Shown here: positions 42,773 through 49,624 of the stretch, one piece after another | Numbering within the stretch: position 1 is the stretch's first letter | How the letters are laid out: each line of letters starts with the position of its first letter | NCBI GenBank assembly: GCA_002360455.1 | Contig: DEQQ01000102.1 | Span: forward strand, 1 to 49,624 | Direction of reading: 5' to 3' | Source of the DNA: Saprospiraceae bacterium UBA3362 | Lineage (GTDB): Bacteria; Bacteroidota; Bacteroidia; Chitinophagales; Saprospiraceae | DNA: 49,624 bases | Notes under the pieces: generated by a model | Told to the model about the DNA's origin: nothing | What the model saw: only the letters and a program-made list of their open reading frames with translations | Databases searched by the model: none | Position numbers and translations under genes: made by a program

Positions 42773-43405
42773 TTATAAAATGCTGAGCAGAACATTTTTT
42801 ATTCGCTGCACACCGGCCCAAAAACCATGGCTTCCTTGCGAAGCATGAGGAACAGAAGCTTGAGAGCTATTTTGTTCAGCCGGATCAAACAACATGGCTG
42901 TGCAGAGACAATTTTTTCTCTGCTTACTTTGTAAAATATCAAAATTGACGCAGGCTTTGCATCCGGCCCAAAAAGCCTCATCCGAGGTGAGCTCAGAATA
43001 CGTTACAGGCTCATATCCCAGATCACTGTTGATTTTCATTACTGCAAGCCCCGTCGTTAGACCAAAGATTTTGGCATCAGGATATTTTGTGCGAGAAAGC
43101 TGGAATATTTTTTCTTTAATGCGTTTTGCCAGGCCGTATTTACGATATTCCGGAGCAACGATCAGACCCGAATTGGCTACATACTCACCGTGACTCCAGG
43201 TTTCGATATAACAAAATCCGGCCCATGTTCCGTCCTCTGCAAAAGCGATGACCGCCTTGCCCTCATTCATTTTTTGTACAAGGTAGTCCGGATCTCTCTT
43301 GGCAATTCCGGTCCCTCGAACACGAGCAGAACTCTCCATTTCGGCACAGATAAGAGGAGCCAAAGAAGAATGTTCTGAACAGGTAATATCTACTATAAAA
43401 ATCAT
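42773..43405 (-). CDS. GNAT N-acyltransferase, putative acylglutamate synthase of the arginine operon
   Basis: A 210-residue GNAT protein, first gene of the arginine operon. GLIVAPEYRKYGLAKRIKEKI (about 80-100) is the acyl-CoA pyrophosphate-binding motif A. A C-terminal segment holds GCKACVNFDIL followed by KNCLCTAML, four cysteines in a CxxC and CxC layout, possibly a metal site. Its place suggests it makes N-acylglutamate from glutamate and an acyl-CoA, in place of a classical ArgA or ArgJ, neither of which is visible. Given the succinyl-type ArgF', succinyl-CoA may be the donor. This is inference from context. Confidence 0.78.
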   Translation of the reverse strand: MIFIVDITCSEHSSLAPLICAEMESSARVRGTGIAKRDPDYLVQKMNEGKAVIAFAEDGTWAGFCYIETWSHGEYVANSGLIVAPEYRKYGLAKRIKEKIFQLSRTKYPDAKIFGLTTGLAVMKINSDLGYEPVTYSELTSDEAFWAGCKACVNFDILQSKQRKNCLCTAMLFDPAEQNSSQASVPHASQGSHGFWAGVQRIKNVLLSIL

Positions 43406-43416
43406 TTAATAAGATA

Positions 43417-43428
43417 AAATAATTATTT
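43417..43428 (-). promoter_or_regulatory. AT-rich palindrome before the arginine operon
   Basis: AAATAATTATTT, a 12-base perfect palindrome centred about 18 bases before the GNAT ATG. It resembles the centre of an ArgR box, but in AT-rich DNA such a palindrome can occur by chance. Confidence 0.25.
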
Positions 43429-43607
43429 AAAACAACAATTAAACAACAAAATATCTAAAATAATTCAATAATACAGATAAAAATATCTATTTTACAGAAA
43501 TTTTTTCACATTGAATATTAAATAATATATAAAACACAGACTAATAATAAGATAGATAAGGTTATTTCATTTGAGAGACAGACAGAAATAAATCGAATAG
43601 GAGATTT

Positions 43608-43702
43608 GGGCGTGCCCCATCCAGGCTCTTGAGCCTGGATGGGTCGGGCTATCCGGTCGCAATAGCTCCCTACTATCCCTCACGCATTTAGAGCGTAGGG
43701 AT
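43608..43702 (+). repeat. GC-rich two-hairpin intergenic repeat
   Basis: Begins GGGCGTGCCCC. A 13-bp perfect hairpin CCCATCCAGGCTC/GAGCCTGGATGGG (43616-43643) is followed by GGTCGGGCTATCCGG and by a second stem TCCCTCACGC/GCGTAGGGA (43676-43702). The layout (GGGCGTGCCC, variable hairpin, GTCGGGCTATCCG, ATCCCTCACGC) is one I recall as a dispersed element in Bacteroidota genomes. The remainder of the 643-base gap (43406-44048) is AT-rich with no gene. Confidence 0.65.
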
Positions 43703-43997
43703 GTATAATACAAGCAACTTTTTTGGAAATTTTTGGTGTTTATTAATTTGATCAACTCCTTCAGTGTAAGTCTTAACCCTACATAAATGTGCCATTGCTG
43801 GTAAATGGTCACCCTCGTAATTATTGACGAAAGGAGCTATTCTCCATTTGAAACTTTAAAAAAATAAGATTATTTAAAAATATATAATAAATATATATGT
43901 ATTACAAGTTTAATAACAACTAAATACGAATTTTTTTGGTTGAGTATTGATCTTCATAATGTAACTTTTGATTATTTAAAATATTTTAACACAATAG

Positions 43998-44023
43998 TAA
44001 TACTATTATTAATGATAGTATTA
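43998..44023 (+). promoter_or_regulatory. Perfect 9-bp dyad (operator candidate) before the exporter operon
   Basis: TAATACTAT and ATAGTATTA are perfect inverted arms separated by eight bases. The dyad ends just before the -7 box at 44025, covering the -33 region, a place where a bound repressor would block transcription. Confidence 0.5.
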
Positions 44024-44024
44024 G

Positions 44025-44032
44025 TATATTTG
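44025..44032 (+). promoter_or_regulatory. Candidate -7 box for the exporter operon
   Basis: TATATTTG fits TAnnTTTG and lies 16 bases before the ATG at 44049. Confidence 0.42.
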
Positions 44033-44048
44033 CATTATATTTACCGAC

Positions 44049-45680
44049 ATGGACGTATCATCAACTCTTTCTTTACTTTACAAAGAGCATAAACAGGATA
44101 TTATGACAATATACTTTTATGCCATAGCAAGTGGAATCATCCAATTGAGCCTTCCCTTGGGAATCCAAACATTAATAGGTTTTGTACAGGGTGTGACGAT
44201 GGTTGTTTCCATTTATATACTTATAGCAGTCATCCTATTGGGAGTGCTGATCGTCGGTTTATTACAGATCAATCAGATGAAAATAATTGAAAAAATCCAA
44301 CAAAAAATATTTGTTTACTTCGCTTTTGATTTTGCTGAGAAAATTCCCAATCTTGACATGTTCGAAATTGACTCTTATTATTTGCCTGAAAAGGCAAATC
44401 GTTTTTTCGATGTACAAAACATACAAAAGGGAAGTTCTAAATTATTACTTGATCTTCCAATAGCATTGATTCAAATCATCATTGGATTGTTTGTGCTGTC
44501 TATTTATCATTCTATTTTTATATTCTTTTCAATTCTACTTATTGGCCTCATATTAATTATTTTCTGGACAACAAGTAAGCAGGGTTTAAAAACAAGTATT
44601 GAGGAAAGTGATAATAAATATAAAGTAGTTGCTTGGTTTGAAGAAATGGGAAGAGTCATCAAATCCTTCAAATACAGCCAAGGAACAAATCTTAATCTCC
44701 AAATCACAGACAATAGATTGATGGATTATCTAAATGCAAGACAAAGGCATTTTCGAGTTTTACAAACTCAGTATAAATCCTTTGTTTTCTTTAAAGTTAC
44801 CATAACCGCCTTGATGCTTACTTTGGGAGTGTACCTGATGGTAACCCAAAAAATTAATGTAGGTCAATTTGTAGCTATTGAGATTATTATTTTGGTGTTG
44901 ATCAACTCTTTCGAAAAACTAATTGTAAGTTTAGAAAGTCTATACGACTTAATTACAGGTTTAAAAAAAATACACTCTGTTCTTGATTTGGGTAATGAAA
45001 CCTCAGGGAATATTGAAATGAAAAAACAAGAACTTAATATCCAAATTGAAAACTTAAGTTTTGGATATGATCAAAATAACACTGTATTCAAAAAAGTAAA
45101 TTTAAATATTCCATCTAACGGGATTACCTGTGTCACCGGCCCGGAAAATAGTGGCAAATCTACCTTGTTGAAACTCCTTACCGGAAGCTACAATTCATAT
45201 TCGGGATCTATTTTATTCAATGGTCTTGATGTCTCTAAATACTCTTTGAAAAGTTTACGGCAGAATACAGGAATCATGCTCAATGAGCAAGATATCTTTT
45301 GTGCAACTCTTATGCAAAATATCACTTTAGGTAAATCTTCTATCACTCAAGACAATATTCTTAATCTCATCAATGAAATTGGTTTGGAAGATTTTACATC
45401 AGAAATGACAGATCATTTTGAGACAATTCTTGATCCACTTGGTCAAAAATTACCCAGTTCCACTGTAAAGAAAATTCTTTTACTAAGAGCTTTAATTCAT
45501 GATCCTATTCTCCTTATTTTGGAAGAACCTTGGCAGGGAATGGACAATTTAACTAAAGAAAATATTCAAAACTATCTTGTGAAAATTTCAAAAAGTAAAA
45601 CCGTGGTTATTTCCACTGACGATAGCGGATTTAAGTCTCGCTGTCAAAATAATATTGAATTGCAAAAAAGTATGTCATGA
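44049..45680 (+). CDS. ABC exporter, membrane-NBD fusion with degenerate NBD motifs
   Basis: A 543-residue type I exporter subunit: membrane domain (about 1-320, six hydrophobic helices) and nucleotide-binding domain (about 330-543). No N-terminal C39 peptidase is present. Walker A GPENSGKST is at 364-372 with Lys370, and Walker B ILLILEEP has the catalytic Glu. The signature LSGGQ is replaced by LPSST in QKLPSSTVKKILLLRAL, the Q-loop reads MLNEQDIF, and the switch segment VVISTDDS has no His. These changes may make it a weak ATPase or need another subunit. It is followed by HlyD and TolC genes in ATGA overlaps. Substrate unknown. Confidence 0.87.
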   Translation: MDVSSTLSLLYKEHKQDIMTIYFYAIASGIIQLSLPLGIQTLIGFVQGVTMVVSIYILIAVILLGVLIVGLLQINQMKIIEKIQQKIFVYFAFDFAEKIPNLDMFEIDSYYLPEKANRFFDVQNIQKGSSKLLLDLPIALIQIIIGLFVLSIYHSIFIFFSILLIGLILIIFWTTSKQGLKTSIEESDNKYKVVAWFEEMGRVIKSFKYSQGTNLNLQITDNRLMDYLNARQRHFRVLQTQYKSFVFFKVTITALMLTLGVYLMVTQKINVGQFVAIEIIILVLINSFEKLIVSLESLYDLITGLKKIHSVLDLGNETSGNIEMKKQELNIQIENLSFGYDQNNTVFKKVNLNIPSNGITCVTGPENSGKSTLLKLLTGSYNSYSGSILFNGLDVSKYSLKSLRQNTGIMLNEQDIFCATLMQNITLGKSSITQDNILNLINEIGLEDFTSEMTDHFETILDPLGQKLPSSTVKKILLLRALIHDPILLILEEPWQGMDNLTKENIQNYLVKISKSKTVVISTDDSGFKSRCQNNIELQKSMS

Positions 45681-46996
45681 AGGATCAAAAATTAATTTTG
45701 AAATCAAAAAATGCGATCTATCTTATTCAGCATAAAAGTAAAATTAAAGTTTACTTCATTGGCATAGGATTGATCCTGGCATTATTCCTTTTTCTTCCTT
45801 GGACTCAAAACATTAGAACGCATGGAACTGTAACTACTTTAAAACAAGAACAAAGACCTCAAAAATTAAATGCCTTGATCCCGGGGAAAATAAGTTCATG
45901 GCATGTTAAAGAAGGAGACTTTGTAACTGAAGGAGATACAATCCTTATTCTTTCTGAAATTAAGGAAGATTATTTGGATCCCAATCTTATCCATACAACA
46001 CAATTGCAAAAGGAAGCCAAAAAAAGCAGTATTGATTTTTACAATAATAAAGTGACGGCTACAAAAGGCCAAATCTCTAATTTAAATGCGGCACGAAATT
46101 TAAAGTTAGATCAATTAAATAACAAATTAACTCAAATAAGTCAAAAATTGGCGGCAGAGAAAGCAGAATTGGTTGCCAATGAAAATGAAGTCCTTTTGCT
46201 AAAAAATCAGTTTGAGAGACAGCAAAAAATGTTTGATGAGGGATTGGTTTCACAAACTCAACTGCAGCAGCGAAATATTCAATACCAAAATGCACTTGCA
46301 AAACAGACTATCACAATGAATAAAATTTTTCAAACTCAACAAGAAATCAATAATATCCAAATTGAAAAAGAGGCCTCTATTCAAGATTATTCTGAAAAAA
46401 TAAATAAGGCTCAATCTGATAAATTTCAAAATCTTAGCTTTCTCGCTAATACCGAGGGAGAAATAGCAAAGATCGAAAATCAACTTAGTAATTATAAAAT
46501 TAGAAATAATCGCTACGTCGTTACTGCTCCACAGAAAGGACAAATTGTTCAAGCCAATAAGGCTGGAATTGGAGAAATTTTAAAAGAAGGTGAGCCTATT
46601 GCTTATATTGTACCAGATCAAATAGACTTTGCAGTAGAAATATTTGTGAATGCAACCGATCTTCCTTTAATCAATGTTGGTCAGACCGTTCGATTGACTT
46701 TTGATGGATTTCCGGCTATAGTATTTAGCGGGTGGCCAAAGGCAAGCTATGGTACTTTTGGGGCAAATATTGTTGCTATAGAAAACGCAATAGGTCAAAA
46801 TGGAAAGTATAGAGTTTTGGCTGCCGAAGATAAAAGATTTAAACCTTGGCCTGAACAACTTAGGATTGGCGTCGGAACAAATAGTATAGTATTTTGCAAA
46901 GAAGTTCCCATTTGGTATGAACTATGGAGAAATATTAATGGCTTTCCTCCAGATTATTACGAAAAAAATAACCAAAGTAAAACACAGAGTAAATGA
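45677..46996 (+). CDS. HlyD family periplasmic adaptor
   Basis: A 439-residue membrane-fusion protein. One membrane helix at about 25-42, half a lipoyl domain at about 67-95 (PGKISSWHVKEGDFVTEGDTILILSE), a long coiled-coil hairpin (about 105-275, rich in Gln, Asn and Lys), the returning lipoyl half (VTAPQKGQIVQANKAG), and a beta-barrel domain. It bridges the ABC subunit to the outer-membrane TolC channel. It overlaps both neighbours by four bases. Confidence 0.92.
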   Translation: MKDQKLILKSKNAIYLIQHKSKIKVYFIGIGLILALFLFLPWTQNIRTHGTVTTLKQEQRPQKLNALIPGKISSWHVKEGDFVTEGDTILILSEIKEDYLDPNLIHTTQLQKEAKKSSIDFYNNKVTATKGQISNLNAARNLKLDQLNNKLTQISQKLAAEKAELVANENEVLLLKNQFERQQKMFDEGLVSQTQLQQRNIQYQNALAKQTITMNKIFQTQQEINNIQIEKEASIQDYSEKINKAQSDKFQNLSFLANTEGEIAKIENQLSNYKIRNNRYVVTAPQKGQIVQANKAGIGEILKEGEPIAYIVPDQIDFAVEIFVNATDLPLINVGQTVRLTFDGFPAIVFSGWPKASYGTFGANIVAIENAIGQNGKYRVLAAEDKRFKPWPEQLRIGVGTNSIVFCKEVPIWYELWRNINGFPPDYYEKNNQSKTQSK

Positions 46997-48396
46997 GATC
47001 ATCCTTTTTATTAGGTCTGCTGCTTATTAATACTTTTATTGCATCAGGGCAGTCGAAGGCGGATTTGACATTGAACGCCGAACAATTTTTGTCGATTGTA
47101 AGACAATATCATCCTGTAGTTAGATTAGCAAATATTAATATTGATCAATCAAAAGCTGATATTCTTATTGCCCAAGCAGCATTTAATCCCAGAATCAATT
47201 CTTATTTTTCGGATAAAACATTTCAAGATACAAACTACTACAACTACAGGCATCCCAATATTACGATTCCCACATGGTATGGAATTGATATTTCAACCGG
47301 GATTGAAAACTTAGATGGACAAAGGGTTGACCCATCACAAACTAAGGGCAAATTTGGCTATATTTCAGTCCATATTCCTTTGTTAAAAAACTTGGTGTTG
47401 GACAAGCGAAGGGCTTATCTCAAACAGGCTAAAATCATGAACACAATGAGTGCCACAGAAAGACAAATGATCATCAACGATTTATTAATGAACGCAATTA
47501 TTGCATATTGGGATTGGGTCAACGCTTATAACAGTTTCAATATTATTACAAAAGCTCTTCAAACCAATAAGCGGCGTTTCGAATTGATTAAAAAATCATA
47601 CACCAACGGAGAAAGGCCGGCAATAGATACAACAGAAGCGTTGACTCAATTGCAACTGTTTGAATTGCAAGTAGCCGAGAGTTTACTCAATTTTCAAAAT
47701 AAATCTTTAGAATTGAATGTATATTTTTGGAAAGAAAATTTTATCCCCTTCAATTTGCCACAAGACATTACTCCAAAAGAATCCTTGGAGAATGAGCTAT
47801 TTCCAATAGGATTTACAGATCAGTTAGACCAGCTTAAAAAGTTGGCTCAAGACTATCATCCTGAATTGCAATTGTACTCCCAAAAAGATTTATTTCTTCA
47901 AATAGATAAGAAACTAAAATTTCAGGAATTTTTACCTAGATTGGATTTGACTTATAATCATCTTGCCAAAGGAAATAGTATTTTAAATTCACAAGGATTT
48001 TTTTTAGATAATAATTATCAATATGGCTTGAAATTCGAAATGCCTTTATTCTTAAGTCAAGCTAGAGGCGAATATAGAAAATCCAAATTGAAAATACTTG
48101 AGAACAATATTTTCAGCATCCAAAAGCGGAACGCTATCAATGTAAAACTTGAGAGCTATTTTAATGAATTCATGATATTAAAAAAACAAATCGATGTTCA
48201 AATAAATTTACTCTCCAACTACCAGGCTATGCTCCGAGCAGAGGAAAGCCTGTTTCTCAATGGAGAAAGTTCAATGTTTCTACTCAACAATAGGGAGATT
48301 AAGGTTTTGGAAAATGAGATTAAATTAATTGAGTTGAAGACAAAATACAATAAAACAATGTACTCCCTTCAATGGTGTGCTGGTCAGTTACAATAA
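46993..48396 (+). CDS. TolC family outer-membrane channel
   Basis: A 467-residue protein with a signal peptide (about 1-20, cleavage near ASGQS) and two copies of the outer-membrane efflux repeat (about 28-230 and 270-460), each with long helices. LTLNAEQFLSIVRQYHPVVRLANIN is the typical repeat start. It forms the outer-membrane exit duct for the tripartite exporter. It begins within the stop of the HlyD gene; the TerC gene follows 11 bases after its stop. Confidence 0.9.
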   Translation: MRSSFLLGLLLINTFIASGQSKADLTLNAEQFLSIVRQYHPVVRLANINIDQSKADILIAQAAFNPRINSYFSDKTFQDTNYYNYRHPNITIPTWYGIDISTGIENLDGQRVDPSQTKGKFGYISVHIPLLKNLVLDKRRAYLKQAKIMNTMSATERQMIINDLLMNAIIAYWDWVNAYNSFNIITKALQTNKRRFELIKKSYTNGERPAIDTTEALTQLQLFELQVAESLLNFQNKSLELNVYFWKENFIPFNLPQDITPKESLENELFPIGFTDQLDQLKKLAQDYHPELQLYSQKDLFLQIDKKLKFQEFLPRLDLTYNHLAKGNSILNSQGFFLDNNYQYGLKFEMPLFLSQARGEYRKSKLKILENNIFSIQKRNAINVKLESYFNEFMILKKQIDVQINLLSNYQAMLRAEESLFLNGESSMFLLNNREIKVLENEIKLIELKTKYNKTMYSLQWCAGQLQ

Positions 48397-48407
48397 AATT
48401 CAAAAAT

Positions 48408-49115
48408 ATGGTAGACTTTTTAATTCCACTTGTTTCTCTTATTGCCTTGGAAGTTATTTTAGGCATAGACAATGTGATATTTATTTCAATTTTAGCCGAC
48501 AAATTACCCAAAGCTCAGCAGGCAAAATTAAGATATTGGGGTATTGGTTTAGCCATGGTTATGAGATTACTATTTCTTGCGTTCATCAGTCTTATTTTAA
48601 AACTGGATAAGACTCTTTTCTCTTTTTTCACATTTGATTTTACAGGCAAAGATATTATTTTATTGATTGGAGGTTTGTTTTTAATTTATAAAAGCAGCAA
48701 GGAAATCTACCATAAGACCGAAATGGCTCAGTCAGAGATATCTCCGGGAAACAGCACTCATTCTTTTCGTTCATTACTTGGACAGGTCATTGTTCTTGAT
48801 TTGATTTTTTCTATAGACTCGATAATTACTGCGGTAGGAATGGTAGAGGAGTTGTGGGTAATGTATGTTGCAGTGATCGTCACAGTACTCATCATGATGG
48901 TTGCAGCAAAACCAATTCATGAATTTATTTTGGAGCATCCATCATTTAAAATTCTGGCCCTATGTTTTTTAATGATGATAGGAGTTGCTTTAATTGCAGA
49001 TGGTCTCTCTTTTAAAATTCCAAAAGGATATATTTATTTTTCTATGGCATTTGCTTTTTTAGTTGATATTATCCAAATGAAAACAAACAAAAGGAGCCCT
49101 GTCAAAGAGAGTTAA
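48408..49115 (+). CDS. TerC family integral membrane protein
   Basis: A 235-residue protein with about seven membrane helices. Start at the ATG at 48408; the GTG at 48372 would overlap the TolC gene. EVILGIDNVIFISIL (15-29) and DLIFSIDSIITAVG (131-144) are the two inverted family signatures with Asp21 and Asp137. TerC proteins are linked to manganese export and metal loading of exoenzymes in other bacteria, and to tellurite resistance in older annotation. It follows TolC by 11 bases, so it may share the exporter transcript; perhaps it metals an exported protein. This last is speculative. Confidence 0.9.
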   Translation: MVDFLIPLVSLIALEVILGIDNVIFISILADKLPKAQQAKLRYWGIGLAMVMRLLFLAFISLILKLDKTLFSFFTFDFTGKDIILLIGGLFLIYKSSKEIYHKTEMAQSEISPGNSTHSFRSLLGQVIVLDLIFSIDSIITAVGMVEELWVMYVAVIVTVLIMMVAAKPIHEFILEHPSFKILALCFLMMIGVALIADGLSFKIPKGYIYFSMAFAFLVDIIQMKTNKRSPVKES

Positions 49116-49282
49116 ATTAAAGTGGATAAGAATTTAATAATAACACTCCAATCTCTATTCAATAGGATATTGATAAAGTGGTCTCATCTAAAAAAGATTT
49201 ATATTTTGAGACAATAAAGTAAAATAAACTAAAGCTTAATATCATTCAAATATTTCTTCAACTTGTTCTTTTTCATTCAATT

Positions 49283-49327
49283 CCAAATTGAATTACACAA
49301 TGGTCTAAAATAGTAGGATGAGAAATT
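49283..49327 (+). repeat. Truncated copy of the palindromic element
   Basis: CCAAATTGAATTACACAATG and the following 25 bases repeat, with few differences, the first 45 bases of the element at 49351. The copy stops after GATGAGAAATT. Confidence 0.75.
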
Positions 49328-49350
49328 CCTACCGGCATTTTTCATTAATA

Positions 49351-49507
49351 CCAAATTGAATTACACAATAGTCTAAAATATTAGGATGAGAAATTTGTCC
49401 AGACGAGGCGCAAACCGGAGATATAGTGGGTCACTATATCGAGGATTTGGAACGAAGTATGGGCGAATTCATCGCATAATATTGGACTAGAGTGTATTTC
49501 ATTTTGG
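49351..49507 (+). repeat. MITE-like palindromic element
   Basis: 157 bases with imperfect terminal inverted repeats of about 30 bases (CCAAATTGAATTACACAATA at the left, GTGTATTTCATTTTGG at the right) and a perfect central hairpin GATATAGTG-GGT-CACTATATC. The whole can fold back as one long stem. No transposase ORF. The remaining bases of this 509-base 3' flank (49116-49282 and 49508-49624) show no gene; the extreme end is purine-rich. Confidence 0.7.
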
Positions 49508-49624
49508 TATCCTGCTTTGTGTTTATTCAAAAGCGTTAATAACAGAAAACTGTTTGAGCCCAAACCAAGAATAAACAAAAAAACGAAAGGAGGAGAAAAC
49601 CAAAAAAAGAAAGAAAACAGCCAC

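Noticed and set aside
44049..45680. Bacteriocin-processing (C39 peptidase) ABC transporter
   Set aside because: No N-terminal peptidase domain; the membrane domain begins within the first 20 residues.
49283..49400. CRISPR array
   Set aside because: Only two copies of a 45-base repeat, with no regular spacers and no cas genes; it is part of a palindromic element.
49381..49578. 65-residue minus-strand frame at the right end
   Set aside because: Mostly inside the palindromic repeat; amino-acid sequence follows from the repeat.

Overview
This window is a contiguous piece of an AT-rich bacterial chromosome, almost certainly from the phylum Bacteroidota; a Saprospiria-like member is my guess within it. 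Evidence: starts usually lack a Shine-Dalgarno sequence and lie behind TAnnTTTG -7 boxes; gene content is typical of the phylum (BlaI plus M56/TonB pair, DUF6132, TIGR02757, paired amidohydrolases, ArgF' carbamoyltransferase in an arginine operon opening with a GNAT protein); and several small structured intergenic repeats occur. No rRNA, tRNA, CRISPR array or intact mobile element was seen.

Layout. 0-2.2 kb: 3' end of feoB, a DUF4197 lipoprotein and a TIGR02757 protein. 2.36-6.3 kb: a Crp/Fnr regulator followed by a sulfur/persulfide and redox group (metallo-beta-lactamase-double rhodanese protein, single rhodanese, TPMT-like methyltransferase, DUF2892, DUF6132, thioredoxin). 6.4-8.8 kb: purine nucleoside phosphorylase, DinB-like protein, M48 lipoprotein protease. 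9.27-11.0 kb: two probable BlaI operators, blaI-like repressor and an M56 sensor-protease with a TonB C-terminal domain. 11.26-16.66 kb: uppS facing an mreB-mreC-mreD-mrdA cell-shape operon. 16.96-24.35 kb: OPT peptide transporter, DUF2147 protein and two secreted amidohydrolase-family proteins. 24.6-30.5 kb: gcvP, rnr and an Lrp/AsnC regulator. 30.5-34.0 kb: a gene-poor accessory stretch with a decayed IS110 transposase, a DUF6994 protein and an SRPBCC-DUF2200 pair between 20-bp direct repeats. 34-34.9 kb: YHYH-domain lipoprotein. 35.2-43.4 kb: an eight-gene minus-strand arginine operon (GNAT, argG, argC, argD, argF', argB, argE-like, argH). 44.0-48.4 kb: a tripartite exporter (ABC, HlyD, TolC) with an unusual nucleotide-binding domain, followed by a TerC membrane protein. 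The last 500 bases hold a MITE-like palindromic repeat.

How the genes work together: the arginine operon appears to encode glutamate-to-arginine synthesis through acylated citrulline. ArgF' carries Pro at the residue I recall as separating N-succinyl- from N-acetylornithine enzymes, which suggests succinylated intermediates. uppS, mreBCD and mrdA supply the lipid carrier and elongation machinery for the cell wall. The Crp/Fnr block looks like a sulfide/persulfide handling unit. The exporter genes overlap by ATGA junctions and sit behind a perfect 9-bp dyad. The most unusual non-coding signal is a structured element present three times (16.85, 24.44 and 35.12 kb); two copies directly follow the stop codons of minus-strand genes.
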